A stretch of 64,000 nucleotides of DNA from Chrysomallon squamiferum (lineage: Eukaryota; Mollusca; Gastropoda; Neomphalida; Peltospiridae): assembly GCA_012295275.1 (NCBI GenBank), contig CM022670.1:24557755-24621754 (forward strand). Direction: 5' to 3'. Below are positions 23,955 to 40,150 of this stretch, one piece after another. Within the stretch, counting starts at the first letter, position 1. Each line of letters starts with the position of its first letter. Below the pieces are notes generated by a model that had not been told where the DNA came from, did not search any database, and worked only from the letters and a program-made list of their open reading frames with translations. Both the position numbers and the translations under genes were made by a program.

Positions 23955-25565
23955 TTATTATTATTATTATGTTTATCGCTTTTCTGTATGTTTCACTAAG
24001 GAAGTGGCTTCGTTAATTAGACTAGAGCTTGAAGTAAAAACCTTTTGCCACAGTCACCACTAATTGGAGCTATGTTGATTTCGCCTGAACCGGAAAGTCT
24101 TCACAATGTCAGGTCCTGCGCTTTCTCTATGAATATTAATAACTGTAGGAGTATGGCGGTTTATGGGGGTTTAAGTAAAAGTCAGGGAAAGAGAATCACG
24201 ACAGAAACACTCGCGTGTGTGTGGGAGGTGCATTTAATTCTTTATGCCCATCGAATCCGAAGCAATTTGAGGAGTACAGGTGCCGAATGTTGCAGTTCAG
24301 CATTCATATTGTAAAAAAGATTTTGGAACTAGTTTAATTAAAATGGTTCCTGCTAAAATGTTGAGAATGTATGGCATTTGCCTGGCATTATCAGAGATTC
24401 ATTATTAATTCAGAATATGTAAGAAGACCACAAAGACCGCTAATAAATGTTTGATTTAACAGAATCAGAGAATCGGAGTTTTCGGCTAGCTAAATCAAAC
24501 GTACTTAATTTTTAATAAGACAAAATTCTGGATAATACAGAAATTATTTATAATCTGTGAAAAAAGATAATTTAGTCATTTTTAAAGATACTGTTACTAT
24601 GCTTGCAAAATGAAAGTGTATTTATAAAGAAATAGACAAAAGATATTCTGCATATTTCCAATTTATTTATTTATATATTATAAAAAAATTAGTTGCAGTG
24701 GAAATTAATAACAAAGTGTAATAACAACATATTACATTTACTGGTTGTCATAAAAAATAGCTATCACACCTCGATCCACGATTCTACTTGTAAAAAAGTT
24801 AAAATGGCGGCGTTCACGTCTTTTATAACATAATTATTTTATTATCTGTCTATGAATGATAATACGTCATAAAAAAAGAATAAAATAAACTGTACAAATA
24901 ACACAACACCTATTAAACCATGTTGTTATCGTTAGTTAACCTGTTAATTTATTTTAACAACTAGTGAACATTTTAATTTATAATTTTGTATACTATCCTA
25001 GAATCTTTAACGCTTAAAACCTTGGACTGAAATAAGCAGATTTTCCTTTCTAAGCAGTTCGTCGCTTTACAGTTTTTACAGATCAAGACGACCTAAGAAT
25101 AAAATGCATACGAGTCAATGTTTAATGACATTGGTTCACGAAACTCGGCCATTAATATCAGACATTACCAAATCTGTGGTGCGTTCGTTGTAGACACGAG
25201 AAATTTAACATCATAGAATATTTCCAATGCATTCAGTTTCATTTATTTAAAAGAAGACGTTTCTAAAATAAGTATTGAGCGCAGGTGAAAAGTTATATGT
25301 GAAAATATTAATGATAAATAAATAAGCCAAGATTCTTCAGAATTTATTGTGGAAATGGTTTTAATGACATTAAAAGGAAAACCTTGACATTTTCAACGTC
25401 CACACGGTTATAAAAGAAAGACGAAATGTTTTGATGTAGAAACAGATATATGAATAGTAGTAATCGTTAATATATAACTTAATGTTTTTTCTTCCTAGCT
25501 TTATAGATCAGTTTCGTTTGTTTCTTACTCTCCGCCCATCTTTTTCTCTCTTCTTCTCTCTCTGA
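22526..25565. other. Upstream of exon B (its promoter and/or the exon C intron), no other gene seen
   Basis: Mixed-composition DNA. (CTT)n then (ATT)n occur at about 23920-23970. Open frames at 23165-23356 and 24045-24314 match nothing I recognise and lack splice or domain support. Confidence 0.4.
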
Positions 25566-25566
25566 A

Positions 25567-25671
25567 TGTATGTATGCATGTATGTGTATGTATGTATGTA
25601 TGTATGTATGTATGCATGTATGTATGCATGTATGTATGTATGTATGTATGTATGTGTGTGTGTGTGTGTTT
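25567..25671. repeat. (TATG)n then (TG)n then T run
   Basis: About 105 bp of TATG units with TATGCATG variants, ending in TG and poly-T. Confidence 0.96.
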
Positions 25672-26499
25672 TTTTTTTCCTTCGTTATTTTATTAAGGTT
25701 TCTTTCTATAGCATCATCTCTTCACACACACTCTGCCAATCTTCTTGAACTTTAAAAATCTCTTTCTGTGTCGCCAAACATTATTTCCCTGCTTTTGCCG
25801 TATCAGCTAGAAGTCTTTTCGCTTTTATGTATTTCATAGGTTTTTCTCGTTCGAAAAACGACAGTCTGCCATTCCTCTTGTAATCGATAACAAAGTCTTT
25901 TGCGATCTTTTCTTGACCTGACTTCGTTTTCAATCCTGCTTACTCTACCCATCACTGAGCATTAGATGTCAACCCAGGCTGGTAACAGGGCTGGAGGACG
26001 TGCTGTGAAGACCATAATTATCGCTGCCATGCTTTATTTGAGCAAGTAATGAGATGTTTTTGTCATAATGTATTTTCAGACCGTCTTAGATCGGGTCGTT
26101 ATTGGATGCTTGGTGACATCATGTTTCGAAGCCTGTAACAGATACTTTTTAGTCGCAATGGACTTGACGCCGCATGAAGCGTTCAGTTCAGTTAAACAGT
26201 TTTTTTTTTTTTTTTTTTTCTAAGCTGACACAACTAACTAATCATGAGCATTGTTTTAAAGGGTTGACGACCAAGATGATGACGTTTATGTCAGTATTAA
26301 TGTGTCTTCTATTGTATTTTATATAGACAAAATAGAAATAATACATTTTTTTTTTTTTTTTTACATTAAAAGATCCGTCAGTATAATAATGAAAATGAAT
26401 TTATATGCAATTAAAGAATCAACGAATATCTTTCCACTTTATATGCAGAACTGTATATCTGTGTATGTGCTGCTTAAATGTACATTTTTGTGAATTTAG

Positions 26500-26796
26500 T
26501 TATGTATGTATGTATGTATGTATGTATGTATGGATGCATGTATGTATGTATGTGTGCATGTATGTATGTATGCATGTAAGTATGTATATCTATGTATATG
26601 TGTGTATTTAGATATTTATGTACGTACGTATGTATGTATGTGTTTGTGTGTGTGTGTATGTGTTTTTATGTATATAATATATATGAGGGTATTAGCACGT
26701 GTATTTATAGATGCATTAAAGCAATTATATATCTACTCATGCATGTATGTATAAACGTATTTACGTATTTGTCTATTTGTGTTTGTGAATATATTT

Positions 26797-26840
<44 letters not shown>
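26500..26840. repeat. (TATG)n and (TA)n microsatellite cluster
   Basis: Degenerate TATG units at 26500-26660, sparse TATG-like sequence, then (TA)n at about 26798-26840. Confidence 0.93.
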
Positions 26841-26841
<1 letters not shown>

Positions 26842-27179
26842 CTGTATGTGTCTATAATCCATATTTCAGTTACATTAGTAATCTGTGACAAGTTTCAGTT
26901 ATGTAGATATGAATATTTAATAAAAGACTCAAATATACTGTAATATATAAATATATATTTTCCACAGAGATAATCAGATTCTCGAAAAGTCGAATCCACG
27001 TTAGTTACTGACAAATTTTGACCTTTGATATAAATGATTAAATTATTTTATGTTTCATCTGCAGCGGTGAACTTGATAAGAGTTGCTTCCCATACAAACA
27101 CCGAAACACTGAAGTCCAGGGTTGTATTGCAGCTGTTTTCATATGTTAATTTTAACTAATGTCAAGCATGATGATAATG

Positions 27180-27240
27180 ATGAAGAAGAAGATGTTGTTG
27201 TTGTTGTTGTTGTTGATGATGATGATGAAAAAGAAAAACA
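27180..27240. repeat. (GAT)/(GTT) trinucleotide tract
   Basis: GAAGAA, (GTT)n and (GAT)n units in series. Confidence 0.85.
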
Positions 27241-27403
27241 AGAGCAAGGAATGAAGGAGGAGGAGGAAATAAATAAAAAAAAGGTTAATAGGAAAAACAG
27301 TTTCGATAAAAAAAATAGCAGCTGTATGATTAACTAACCTTGTTTACATAAATTAGAATTAAAAAAAAATCTTTAAACGAAAACGTATGCCTAATAATAA
27401 AAC

Positions 27404-27436
27404 AGCAGCAATAACAACAACAACAACAACAACAAC

Positions 27437-27487
<51 letters not shown>
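27404..27487. repeat. (AAC)n(AAT)n microsatellite
   Basis: AAC units followed by about 19 AAT units. Confidence 0.95.
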
Positions 27488-27488
<1 letters not shown>

Positions 27489-28289
27489 TAATAATAATGA
27501 AGGAAAAAAAAAAAATCGAAACAACAACAAAACCCCCCAACTACAAAGAAAGTAAAGAAAAATTAACACGTTTATATTAAGACTATTTAAATGTGCTGAA
27601 AATGAAGACAAATTAAATGTGTTTATTATTTACTAGTATTTCATACAAACCACTGATACTCCTCCTGGTAACAGAAGTCTGAATGTGTTTTTCTGCTCTG
27701 AAATATTCAAGACATAATTTGTGAATACTGAAATTCTATATTTTGATCGGCTTTATTTCATATTTCTCTGCGATAAACGTAAAATTTTAATTAATATAAT
27801 TTCTTATTTCACAGACAAATTTTTTAACTAACAGTTTTTTAAATATAATTTTTATTTTCAGCAAACTGCAGTCATTACTTAGACGGCAAATACAGCATAA
27901 ATAAAAGAAGCATTTCATTTTCCTATCTAATTCATTCGCTTTGGAACAATGTTTTAATGTCAAATGTCGACTTCAGTTTCCCTAATTGATTTGGTTTCAG
28001 TTCTCGGATTTTCTGTTTAGTATAAAACGCTCGCCATCGGATAATATTTTGGACGAAGCTTCGGGCCCAAAGGATAATAATCAGGTTTTTACGTCCAAGG
28101 TTGCTTCGCTTTTCCTTCTGTTAGTTTATACCAAGAAAAACGACATTTTCATTCCTGTGATGTTTTTGAACGTCAACAGACCCATGTAAACATGTTTACG
28201 TACCCAGACAGCGTTATTATTCGCGTTAATCCTTTATTCAATAATTTGCATATTCGTACGCGTAAGATGTAGTGCTGTAGCGAAACGTC

Positions 28290-28345
28290 TTTTCATTAGC
28301 AAAATGGATTTGACTTAATATTTTAAGAAATTAATCAGTAAGCCC
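28290..28345 (+). repeat. Short direct repeat, copy 1 (partner at 29314-29366)
   Basis: TTTTCATTAGCAAA, TTTGACT and AAGAAATTAATCAGTAA occur in this order and spacing here and again about 1.02 kb downstream. Weaker similarity extends upstream. Confidence 0.65.
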
Positions 28346-28684
28346 ACTGTTGAGACGTGAAGAAGTACGTTTCATTCAAAGATTTCTGACCACGCATCGA
28401 TTCAATGCGTGCATTTAAAACATCGTTTTGTCCTGTAGTAGGAAGATGTTTACTGTTATTCCCGTAGTTGTTACTGCTTCTACTTTTATCGTTATTGATG
28501 TTTATGATGACAGTGATGATTATGGCGGTGATAATGACGATGATGATGGTGGTGATGATGATGATGATGATTTGAATGAAATGATATTGATCACCTATAA
28601 GCTTATTTTATTTATTTATTTATTTTATTTTATTTAAATTTTTTTGAATTTTTTTATTTAGGAATTCATTATGAATGTGACTCA

Positions 28685-28742
<58 letters not shown>
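28685..28742. repeat. (CA)n microsatellite
   Basis: About 58 bp of CA. Confidence 0.97.
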
Positions 28743-28745
<3 letters not shown>

Positions 28746-29313
28746 ACACAAAACAAAACACATTCAATCTAAGATAATCCCACTATCACATGACCTGCAC
28801 AACCAATCAAACCAGGTATTTTGTTAATCTGATTTCTGTTTCTCAAAGAAAAAACAAAAACATCTAACACTCACAAAGAAAACTTGATCTTATACAAAGG
28901 GTATATAAAATATATAAATAAACATTAATTATTAATATATTAGCACATACGTATCAAGTATATACATATATATACCAAATACATAAGCACTTAAAGTATA
29001 TATCCAGGTACCAAGTAAATACAGTAGAAGATTTTTGTTTGCATGTACTAGAAGATATTTTCTTAAGTTATTAAGTTTTGGGGTTTTTTACTATTATTAT
29101 TGTATTCAGTAACTGAATAAAACGAAAAACAATTGCTCATTGTTGATTATTATACTAGTATTATAGGGGTTTGTTTAATTAGACCCTCAGTTGACTGCAT
29201 TACAACTGGATGTGTAACAAATTTGAGACACTCTACAAGATACGCTTTTGTAATCATGTTAATCAGATAACTTGCACGTTCATACAATGGGTAGAATACT
29301 TGCAAAATATATT

Positions 29314-29366
29314 TTCATTAGCAAAGTCCTTTTGACTCAATGTGTTAAGAAATTAATCAGTAATTG
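29314..29366 (+). repeat. Short direct repeat, copy 2
   Basis: Partner of 28290-28345; it shares TTTTCATTAGCAAA and AAGAAATTAATCAGTAA. Confidence 0.65.
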
Positions 29367-29565
29367 TATAGACAGATAGTCAGTTAATTAGCTGATTATT
29401 TAATATACTGTTTAGTTGGTTATTTAATTAGTTAAATACAGTTTAGTTTACTTCAGTTCGTATGTTATCGAAATTCTGAATTTGCTGTGAAATATTAAAA
29501 GTAACGGAAATAATTTATTTAAAAAAAGGACTTCTCCAATAACTACTAAATATACAATCAGAAGT

Positions 29566-29568
<3 letters not shown>

Positions 29569-29650
<82 letters not shown>
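29569..29650. repeat. (AG)n microsatellite
   Basis: About 82 bp of AG. Confidence 0.97.
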
Positions 29651-29652
<2 letters not shown>

Positions 29653-31559
29653 GGATTAATGATGAATTAAAGGTATTTAAACTAAGAATCTAATTAATAA
29701 TATCAGTCATTAAATGTGGGCTAAAGAATAAATGAAATATATTAAAATAATTATATAACTGATATATATATATACATATAATATATTATATATATACATA
29801 TATATATATTTTCTTAGTAATTATGCATGTATATATATATATATTATATATTATGTATAATGTTATAACTGAAAACAGTAAAATGTACTCGTATTTTTCG
29901 TTGTGTTTTATGTTCGCTGTCACATCATTATCTCTCTGTCTTTATTAAATCCGTTTTGAATGTGTAAGAGTCTTATATTTATAATAAAGAATTAGATGAA
30001 TGGTTTCCAGCCATTTTCTTATATTATTATTAGAAGTAGTAATTGTAGTAGTAGTATTAATATGTATATAAGATTGTAAAACACATAAAACACTGAAACT
30101 TGTAAACAATACTAAACTTGTATTGCCTTCAGTTATAACATTTATTTATTTATTTGTTTGTTTGTTTTATATGACAATGTGTAAATAATATATATATAAA
30201 AAATGTCCTCATGAACACAAATAAACGTAGCTGTTTATATACGCGTAAGTCACCAAGGATATAATTTAAACACATATTATTACTCGGTTGACATTTCCGT
30301 CCTCAAATAATGTACTCCGAAATAAACATTTAATAAAACCCACGAAACTGTACATTAAGAAATCCTCAAATAGCCAGAGGTTCTAATTTATCTTAAAAAA
30401 AAAAAAAAAAATAATAATAATCAGCTTTATGCTTTTATTTCTGAGACTACGACGAAACAAATGTAGTATTGTGAAGCCTGTGCATTAATAAGTACTGAAG
30501 AAAAAAAAAAAATTCAATCAGAAAACTGATACTTCTTCATTATTATGACCAGAAAAAGCACTTCGCCAGACGCTGTACGGATGTGTATGCGTGATATCAA
30601 ATACTGGAATACGCCGGTGTTGAAAGGATTATTGTTATTAACAAAGAAACTAATATGATTTGAAATCGCATTCCCTGCTAAAACAGATGTACTGTCAAAA
30701 ATGTAAATGTGGGAGGAGACATTTCTAAAACCATATGTTTTCAAATGACGTTGTTTCATCACGTGGCTCACAGGAATGAGCATCAAGGGAGTTTTAAAAT
30801 TGATAACTTCATATACAGAACGTACAATAGCAATACGTTATGTGTGACATATGAGATTAAACACTGGATTCTGCTCAGCAGTGCGTCTGTTTCAGCTGCA
30901 TACCTGTCTTTGTCGGTAACAAATGCGAAAACTGCATCAAGCTAGCGTTAACTGATTTGAAGATAACCTTTCGCTTCAACCAAATTCTATTTGTTTTGAG
31001 AAAAATACGAATAGAAGAACTGTTCATGTAAAAATCAGGGTTTCAGTACGTTCCCAGAATCTAAAAAAAGAAATTGAAATAACAGCACATCTTCGACTTT
31101 AATGAACAAAAATCTATACCGGTTTTTTTAAGGACTAAATGTAGTTAGATCAACTGGACTTTCCCATTGGTATGGCTTCATGTCTTAAGTGCACATACGT
31201 CTAGAGATCTGTGTCTCTAAAATTAGCGCCTGCATATATTGTGAAGAGAAAATTTATCTTATTATCACTTGTATGATGAAAAAGAATAATCTTTATATTA
31301 TTTAAATATAAATTGTGTACAAAGATTTTTCCATCATCACCAAATAGAAAAGTACAAACTGTTCTCATAAAGTAAAGCAAAATTAATTCCAGCTTTCACG
31401 AATTGATGTTATTAACAAGAACCGCAACTCTGGTTAAAATCTTTGTAAACTTGCATCCTGGTCCTAAATCAGACTGAAATAAATGAAGTCCACTGCACTG
31501 AGGGTTTAGACAGTTTTCATTGTATATGGTATATGTTCTGCCGAATTAGACAAAAATGT

Positions 31560-31560
<1 letters not shown>
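29651..31560. other. No gene seen
   Basis: Very AT-rich, with TATA-type palindromes at 29760-29865, A runs at about 30394-30412 and 30500-30513, and no domain-like open frame. Frames at 30514-30945 overlap on both strands without recognisable similarity. Confidence 0.45.

Positions 31561-31624
<64 letters not shown>
31561..31624. repeat. (CT)n microsatellite
   Basis: 64 bp of CT. Confidence 0.97.
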
Positions 31625-31630
<6 letters not shown>

Positions 31631-32792
31631 ACGTGTCTCTCTGTTATTGGTTTAAACAGTGTGCACCGTATTTATTTGTAAATAACAACCTTGGCGGTAA
31701 AGGGAATTAATTTTCAAATTAACACCGTTCGTTCACATAGGCGGATCGATCGCACAAAAGGTGTTGTAAGAGTTAAACACCGGCAAAACCGCGGATAGGA
31801 AATAAAATCAGAGTTCATTGTTCAGAAGCTTTTACTGTTGGTAGCGTGTTTCTCCTTTGTGAAGCTCGGTAATTAGTAAGCACACAATAATATAAGCCCA
31901 TCGCGGCATTTACCATTCTATGTTTTACAGATAATTGTGTTTCCAGGTTTGAAAATCAATAGCAGTGTAATAATTAGTCGGTAATACACGCGGATGTCGT
32001 TTGTTTCTTTGCCGCACGATTTGGTACGTTGTTATTTTCACGTTCAGAAATTTGCTTCGTTTATGTTCTAGTGAGTTTTGGAGTGTTTTTCAGTTGTATA
32101 GATTGTTTTATTTAAACAGTTATTTGAATGATGTTTTGTAGTAAGAAATAAATCATTTGTTGAATGAATCAATACAAAAAAAAAAAAAAAAAATACATTT
32201 TAGAAAATGTTGATGTTAGTCTTGTACTGACAATGACACATGAATTTTAAAGAAATGCCTAAAATAAACAACAACAACAACAATAATAATCTTTTCTGTA
32301 CTGATGATAATAATATCGATGATGAAACCAAAAAAAAAGCCATATTATTTAAACATTTCAGGAACTATTTGAACTATGCCCTGGTTCTTGATCCTTTTAA
32401 AATTTGAAATTTAAAAAATAATATAACTTTGATCAATAATAACGACTGCAATGACAAAAAAAAGAGAAGAAAAACATAAAGTTTGTTGAACAGTATAATA
32501 AGACAAGCATACATAACTGCTGATAATAACAACGGCATTAATGTTGGTTCCCTTAAGTAATCAAAGGGCTTTAACATGATTTATTTCTGAGAAATCCATT
32601 TGTAAGTATTAATAATTAAACATACAAGATTTAATTTTAAAAAAAGTTGAAAATGTTAACCACAAAATGTGGTAATAAAACTATTATTAAGTTACTGAAG
32701 AAATAAAAAAATGGAATAATCTGTGAGACTTGGTTACAACTCTGTGTTGGAGTGCGAGAGAGACAGACAGACACATTGAGAGACAGACAGAT

Positions 32793-33920
<1,128 letters not shown>

Positions 33921-33921
33921 T

Positions 33922-34202
33922 ATACTTCCCACTGCTACTGTTACTTTGATTGCTGCTGCTACAACAATTACCACTACAACTATTACTATTACCGTTATGG
34001 CTACAGCTATCACTATCGATGCTGCTGGTACTGCTTTTGCTATTGGTATTACTACTACTAGTATTATTACTACTGATACTAAAACGAACATTACTTCTGC
34101 TACTCTTGCTACGACTGTAACTGCAGCAGCTACTGCTACTTCTACTACTAATGCAGTTAGCTATAATTATTTTTGTTGCTACTGCTATTGATGCTGTTAC
34201 TA

Positions 34203-34244
<42 letters not shown>

Positions 34245-34310
34245 TTGCTACTACTATGACTAATACTGTTGCTACTACTACTACTACTACTGTTGTCACT
34301 AAAGACACTG
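33922..34310. repeat. Cryptic (ACT)n trinucleotide repeat
   Basis: Imperfect ACT/GCT/ATT units throughout, pure (ACT)n at about 34198-34245 and 34270-34292. It yields long low-complexity open frames on both strands. It ends about 140 bp downstream (minus strand) of the exon C splice donor. Confidence 0.9.
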
Positions 34311-34448
34311 TCAAGTCGAAAACAAAAAAAATAAAAATACAGAAACGCATCATTCCGTCGATTCCTTTAAAATTCATTCCGGATTTTAAAAAAGCAACAG
34401 AAATAAAGCGTTAAAGACAAACAATCAGACATTTGTTTATTCACTTAC

Positions 34449-35114
34449 CTTGATGAGGAGCACAGTCGTGTGGTTTATCGACTCGCTATCACTCAGCACC
34501 GACGGCGACGGCGTCAAATTTTGAAAACTTTGATCCCGCTGAGGTAATTCTCCGTTCTCGTCCGTCTCCTGGATGGGTGGAGTCCGTCCCCTGCCGTGCA
34601 GGAAGATGGGAAACGAGGTTAAATCAGCTGCCGAAGACCTTCTGTCTCTGCCCACGGCGAGAGACATGGATCGCTTTTTCACCTGAGCAGGTAAGAAGTT
34701 TTTTTCGTCGTCCTGAGAAAGTGGGAAATTTGTTTCCGTTTCGACGCGAACAGACGAAACATCTTTCGCTTTGCTACCTTGAGAAGGGGGCGAGTTGCTG
34801 TCTACTTCGAGAACCGGCGGCAAATCTCTTTGTCTGCCTCGCCGCAATTGAGGGGACGTGCCGTCGCCGACGAAAGAGAGTTTTTTCGGAGACGACGGCG
34901 GATCTGTCGTTTTCGAAGTCCCGAATAACGACGTGGACGTTTCTGAAACAATGGAGAGTCGAGCTACCTTCTCTTCCATACGAGTGAGCAGTTTAGAATT
35001 CCCCGTCCGCTGGAGAACGGTGGGGGCAGACCGCCTCCTCGTGGAGTTCTGGATACTTCCTAGACGTCTACGGTGCTTTCGCACCATAGTACCCGCTCGC
35101 GTAAACATCGACAT
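34449..35114 (-). CDS. Paralogous first coding exon C (long form) of an unidentified minus-strand gene
   Basis: The product is not identified. The exon encodes 222 residues, from MSMFTRAGTMVRKHRRRLGS to TTVLLIK, then a GTAAGT donor in phase 0. The N-terminal 60 residues match exons A and B (RRRSAPTVLQRTGN, KLLTRMEEKVARLS). The docking position reads SPKKLSF, with Leu in place of the key Val, so PP1 binding is less certain. The middle is expanded by three ~21-residue degenerate repeats starting at about residues 97, 118 and 139 (DLPPVLEVDSNSPPSQGS, DVSSVRVETETNFPLSQDD, NFLPAQVKKRSMSLAVGRD). KKRSMS and RDRRSS add basophilic-kinase sites. The C-terminal VLLIK matches exon B's VLLVK. The sequence upstream of the ATG has only a weak possible acceptor (CTAAAG), so a first exon is preferred. 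Confidence 0.82.
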
Positions 35115-35900
35115 GTTCTTTAGTTTGAGAAATTCAGTTTACCTCCTATCATCTATACGTGGACGATATCATCATGGGAATCGAACTGGTGTTTTTTTAA
35201 AAAACAAAAAACTGATCAATTCTTCAACCACATTTCCACCACCGGTAAACTAAAATGTTGTAAAAACAACAACCCCAAAACAGCGATGCTTTAGGGAAGA
35301 AAGTGATAGTTAGATAGATATTTAGGCCGTCCCAAAGCCAACCAGACTGCAGTTTGATAATTTCCGTCACGATCATGGAATAACGCTACCGATACCTTCT
35401 GCTTGCGACAGTGTCTACTGTGGGTAAACCTCTTTGTGTTTTTCTAATGCAAGAAGCCGATAGCTTTAGCCGTCAACTGGTGCTTGCTAATCTTGTAAAT
35501 CACTCCGGCCTACGGAAACGGCGCGTCTCATTCATGTTGTTTAATGGAGACCGTCCTTCGGTCCTGTCTTTTGTGGCGATTGAATGCTAACTAGGCATTA
35601 GTTGATATTTCTTTTCGTACATCTAATTACAGAATACATTTCCTGCTACGGGCGAAATAGTGTATCATGAACCATACATCGCCTCAGTTATTTCCGATCT
35701 TGGAGCGGATTTGTTACGGTCATAACATCCCTTGAGAAAAACCTTTACTATCACTGGATCTTTTTTTTTTTTTTTTTGTTGTTGGATATTATCGTTCTGC
35801 AACAGCGCGACCTCATAGTGTTATTGATAATGATTAGGAAGTGATCGCAAACTGATTCGATGCTTAATATCCATTACAAATGTATGTTAATTTTTTAACA
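35115..35900. other. Upstream flank of exon C, possible promoter region
   Basis: Unique sequence of mixed composition with a T run at about 35761-35777. No TATA box or open frame is convincing. Confidence 0.35.
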
Positions 35901-36240
35901 ATAACAATAACAACAGTAGTAATAATAATAGCAGTAGTATTAAAGGTAGTAGTAGTATTAGTATCAGGAGTAGTATTAGTATCAGGAGTTGTAGCAGCAG
36001 TAGTAGTAGTAATAGTAGGTAGTAGTATTTAAAGGAGTTGTAGTAGTAGTAAGTATTTAAAGTAGTAGTAGTAATAATAAAAGTAGCAGCAGTAGTGATA
36101 TCCATGTATGCATGCATCATTATAATGTAAAATAACAGTAGTAGTGGTATACTGATTAGTGGTACTAGTAGTGATGGTAGCAGTAGTAGTAGTAGTAGTG
36201 GTAGTAGTAGTAACAGTAGTAGTAACAGTAGTAGTAAACT
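35900..36240. repeat. Cryptic (TAG)n/(AGT)n trinucleotide repeat
   Basis: About 340 bp of imperfect TAG/CAG/TAA units, including a duplicated AGTAGTATTAGTATCAGGAG (about 35948-35988). Confidence 0.9.
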
Positions 36241-36659
36241 GAATGCAGCAGTAGCCTTCAGTCTCAGTAATTTAAAATTAAAATATTAAAAGAAAAGATT
36301 TAAAATAGCAGGTGATTAAGTTGGTCTGTTCATTAATCTTTACCATATTCAACACCTGTTTTTGTAATTACCTGTCATACTTTAGCATTAATATTTCAGT
36401 ATCACATTTGTCAACTTGACAATGGCTTTTCTTCCACGAAATGGAAAAGAAAAAGAAAGAAAGAAAGAAAGAAAGAAAGAAAAAAGAAGTAAAAGAATGA
36501 AAAGGATGACGATGTTGACTATTATTGAGATAAAAAACTACGAAAATATAATAATTTTTAATAACAAGTAACCAAACAACCAAACCCACTAACTAGCTAA
36601 TAAATAACTAAATGAAATAAAATGATATAAATAATATAAACATAAATAAATATATATAT

Positions 36660-36683
36660 AAAAAAAATAAATAAATAAATATA

Positions 36684-36726
<43 letters not shown>

Positions 36727-36740
36727 AATAAAATAAAAAG
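36660..36740. repeat. (AAAT)n microsatellite
   Basis: About 80 bp of AAAT/AAAAT units. Confidence 0.95.
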
Positions 36741-37063
36741 TTCACAGGTATATCTAGACTGAAAAGCACTGTCCTAGAAATGACTTACATTCTGAAATCT
36801 GAGCCTCGAGAACTACCTTGATGCAGACATTCCATTTAGTTACAGGAAATTCAATAAATATTTTACTGAACAGACCTTGTTATGTCAGTAAATGTATTCT
36901 TCAAGCTAAATAGTTAACCTTTTGAAGAGTTAATAGAATCTTTTTAAGCTTTTTAAAACATTTTTCTTTTTCTTTTTTTTATCTTATTAGTAATTTGCTT
37001 ACAGGTGTATTTTAAAATGAATATATAAAGTGTAATGATGCACATGCACATATGTTGGAAACG

Positions 37064-38834
<1,771 letters not shown>

Positions 38835-38835
<1 letters not shown>

Positions 38836-38945
38836 ACAGATAGATAGAGAGATAGGTGGGGTAGATGGATAGATGGATAGATAGATAGATAGATAGATGG
38901 ATGGATGGATAGATGGACAGATGGATAGGTAGATAGATAGGCAGA
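38835..38945. repeat. (GATA)/(GATG) microsatellite
   Basis: About 110 bp of AGAT, GGAT and AGGT units. Confidence 0.95.
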
Positions 38946-39464
38946 TAAAATAATGACCTAAGCTGCTGTAATTAAAAACCCTTGTTTATCAGTGAATATG
39001 AAAATGACAGAAACCCATCAGGTGTAGTAGCATCATAGTAGATCATAACAGTGTCAGTTTTTATTGTCGTTCTATGTGTTCTGGTTTTGTGTTGCAAATG
39101 TTTTAATGCGCTCTTTATTGATTCTCATTGTGTACGAAACGTTCAAGGACGTGGAGAAACCATCGCTGAAATGTCAGTCATTCCTTTTTTTCTTTAGGTT
39201 TGAAATCACACGAATGAGACAAATACGCCACAGTTTAAAGCATTGGTAAATGAACAGTGAACGACTGAAAACACGTTTAACGGTTCGTCAACGTAATGAC
39301 ACTTTTACATTATCATTTACGTTAAAAGAGTTGAAGAATATAAAAAGGGGTGTTTATTTTTGGGAGGTTGATTGGTGATTCAAATTTTATAATTGTTGTT
39401 TGGAGCAGATGGTTTGCCTTATTCGTTTATTAAGTTTTTAATATTTTATTTTTATTTTCATTAA

Positions 39465-39650
39465 ATTTTTATTTAATTTTAATTTTAGTTTTAATTTAAT
39501 TTAATTTAATTTAATTTAATTTAATTTAATTTAATTTAATTTAATTTTAATTTTAATTTAATTTTAATTTAATTTAATTTAATTTAATTTTATTTTATTT
39601 TATTTTATTTTATTAATTTAATTTAATTTAATTAATTACTTAATTAATTT
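39465..39650. repeat. (TTTAA)n pentanucleotide array
   Basis: About 185 bp of TTTAA/TTTTAA/TTTTA units. It is self-complementary and so can form an extended cruciform. Confidence 0.93.
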
Positions 39651-39896
39651 AGTTATTAGGTTTAGTTATTGGTGTATTCATTGTTTATTCATTTCTGCCT
39701 CTCTCTATCTTCCTTTCTCTCTCCTATTCTTTCTTTCTCTTTCTCCATATTTCTGTAACTATACACGAGTGTGTGTGCGCACGTGTATTATTACTTTATT
39801 TACCGAAGCTAAAGCTTTGTCCAAGAACTATAAAATCTAATCTAAATGTTTTCCCGTTATGGCAATGTTAAGGTCATTGCAGAATCTGTCTTTAAA

Positions 39897-40150
39897 CATG
39901 ATGATATTTATTATAATTATCGTGATAATAAAGATGATGATGATCCTGTTAATGATAATATAGATGCTGATTATGATGTTGATTATTATGTTGATGACGA
40001 TGACGATTATTCTGATGATGAAGATATTGATGATACTGTTGATGACGATGATTACGTTGGTGATAGTGATTACGAATTTGAAGATGGTTATGTTGTTTAT
40101 GAGAATGATGATAATGACGACTATTGTGAAAACGACGTCGATGATGATGC
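39897..40150 (+). repeat. Cryptic (GAT/GAC)n trinucleotide repeat
   Basis: About 250 bp of imperfect GAT, GAC, TAT and GTT triplets. They keep a 126-codon acidic frame (39846-40226) open, rich in Asp, Tyr and Val. I treat this as a decaying trinucleotide repeat, not a gene, because the periodicity alone explains the frame. Confidence 0.75.

Noticed and set aside
34577-35253. Plus-strand frames opposite exon C (and similarly opposite exons A and B)
   Set aside because: They are antisense shadows of the minus-strand coding exons, with no conservation between the three loci in that sense.
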